Positions 13,265 to 14,132 of a stretch of DNA of 14,132 nucleotides are shown here, piece after piece (the stretch's first letter is position 1; each line of letters opens with the position of its first letter). Under the pieces are notes generated by a model. The model saw only the letters and a program-made list of their open reading frames with translations. It did not search any database and was not told the DNA's origin. The position numbers and the translations under genes are program-made. The DNA comes from PCC-6406 sp964353225 (GTDB taxonomy: Bacteria > Cyanobacteriota > Cyanobacteriia > Phormidesmidales > Phormidesmidaceae), in contig CAYGVA010000100.1 of the NCBI GenBank assembly GCA_964353225.1, forward strand, positions 1-14,132, given 5' to 3'.

Positions 13265-13396
13265 CTAAGCCTTTCTCCTAAAAATCGCACCGTCAGTGCA
13301 TACATTACTCAAACATTGAAACCAGCGCCAGTCTTCCTATTTCCAGAAAATAATCTTGGCATCCTGGAATTAGAACGGGTTAATTGCAGGTTAAGC

Positions 13397-13714
13397 TTAC
13401 ATGCCACTCCCCAATCCACGGGTGTTTTCAGCAATCTGTCGGTTACTCTCAGCGTTCTTAAAGGCCACAATCAAGGTCTCTAGACCGACCCGCAGAAACA
13501 ACAAATATATAAAAAAGACAATCGGGGCCGCAATTAAAGCCCCGATGCCAGTCCCAAAACCTTGGGAAAAGCCTGCAACGACAATTGCCAAGGCGGCAAA
13601 GCCAATGCCAATGATGCCCACTCCATAGAGCACCGCTACCAGGCGAGGGGTGACGAACTTTGTAAATGAAAAGTCGAATAAACCTGCAAAAAAGCCACCG
13701 CTATTATTGGACAT
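13397..13714 (-). CDS. DUF4282 membrane protein
   Basis: The protein has 105 residues. FDFSFTKFVTPRLVAVLY (13-30) leads into the first membrane segment (about 26-50), and a second (about 57-78) ends in LFLRVGLETLIVAFKNAE (72-89), the DUF4282 signature. A polar tail with NRQIAENTRGL follows. The function is unknown. AAGGATT stands about seven bases before the ATG. It is the first of three minus-strand genes (DUF4282, TM2, DUF2752). Confidence 0.9.
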   Translation of the reverse strand: MSNNSGGFFAGLFDFSFTKFVTPRLVAVLYGVGIIGIGFAALAIVVAGFSQGFGTGIGALIAAPIVFFIYLLFLRVGLETLIVAFKNAESNRQIAENTRGLGSGM

Positions 13715-13986
13715 GTTGTGGAATCCTTATGCGCTTTCAATCTATATTTCCGCAGCAACTTTCCAGTTAGGTAAGGGACATCAGATCAGTACTCATACTG
13801 AATCGGCCTGTCATATTCCTAGCTTTCAATCGTGCGACCTAAAAGCAAGTCAGGTCATGAATTTCAGGGATATCCCCTGCATTACCTCCGAAAGTATCTT
13901 GAAAGCCCCAAACTGAGGAGAGGCTTAAGGTTTTATGCTGAATCTCGGCAAACTTCTTGATATTGAGGGGTTTCAACCCTACCCGT
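13715..13986. other. 272-bp intergenic region before DUF4282
   Basis: Nothing gene-like is supported here. It holds the DUF4282 promoter and the 3' flank of the protease gene to the right. GGGTT-TC-AACCC (13969-13980) is a minor palindrome. The base composition is more AT-rich than the flanking genes. Confidence 0.5.
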
Positions 13987-14132
13987 TTAATTGGCGCTAC
14001 TGCCCAACAGAAATAATCCCAACATGGTGATACTATTCCAGGCGCTATGGAGCACCATGGGGGCGACTAGGTTGCGAGATCGCGTATACACCACCCCCAG
14101 CACCATGCCCAACACCATCAGGGGCAACACTT
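13987..14132 (-). CDS. CPBP (Abi/CAAX-like) intramembrane protease, C-terminal part
   Basis: The gene runs in from beyond position 14132; only the last 47 residues and the TAA stop are present. The visible end reads VLPLMVLGMVLGVVYTRSRN, then LVAPMVLHSAWNSITMLGLF and a short tail. This is the usual final block of CPBP membrane metalloproteases: a hydrophobic segment with VY-x-R-S-x-N-L, then P-M-x-x-H-x-x-W-N with the late histidine and asparagine of the active site. The earlier EExxxR and FxxxH motifs lie outside the window and cannot be checked. The family includes bacteriocin-immunity and protein-processing proteases. It is on the same strand as DUF4282, 272 bases upstream of it. Confidence 0.8.
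   Translation of the reverse strand, partial: VLPLMVLGMVLGVVYTRSRNLVAPMVLHSAWNSITMLGLFLLGSSAN

Overview
The window is cyanobacterial chromosome. The reasons are: a phycobilisome core gene (apcF), a Ycf23/DUF561 gene, a type II NADH dehydrogenase of the NdbB kind, and the paired DUF2499 and DUF3593 membrane proteins typical of cyanobacteria and plastids. I also counted 13 copies of the octamer GCGATCGC (HIP1) by eye, where about one or fewer is expected by chance. The species cannot be read from the window.

Layout, left to right. Positions 84-719 (+) encode a class II aldolase/adducin-type protein. Positions 762-1835 form a segment bounded by a long, imperfect inverted repeat (about 60 bp per arm). 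It holds a two-segment membrane protein whose C-terminus resembles a DnaJ substrate-binding domain, plus a 50-residue ORF. Adenylate kinase (GTG start, 1859) and ycf23 follow on +. An FGGY sugar kinase (probable D-ribulose kinase) runs tail-to-tail into ycf23, and apcF lies upstream of the kinase on the same strand, separated from it by a hairpin terminator. A 434-bp divergent intergenic region separates apcF from an unusual 353-residue SAM methyltransferase (+). A YbjN-type protein (+) and a lipoate ligase/octanoyltransferase-like protein (+) come next.

On the minus strand, DUF2499, DUF3593 and ndbB are collinear and may form one transcription unit. A 143-bp IS5-type miniature inverted-repeat element with a TAA target duplication sits between DUF2499 and DUF3593, six bases before the DUF3593 start codon. 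mutL (+) is divergent from DUF2499. The right end is a minus-strand run of small membrane proteins: a 63-residue unknown, DUF2752, TM2 and DUF4282. The C-terminus of a CPBP (Abi/CAAX-like) membrane protease enters from beyond the window.

Most genes are housekeeping or photosynthesis-related and do not form one pathway. The parts that look least ordinary are the inverted-repeat segment at 762-1835 with its repeated AAAACT-N2-AGTTTT palindromes, the miniature element inside the DUF2499/DUF3593/ndbB group, and the small-membrane-protein run next to a CPBP protease. I saw no transposase, CRISPR array, tRNA or rRNA.
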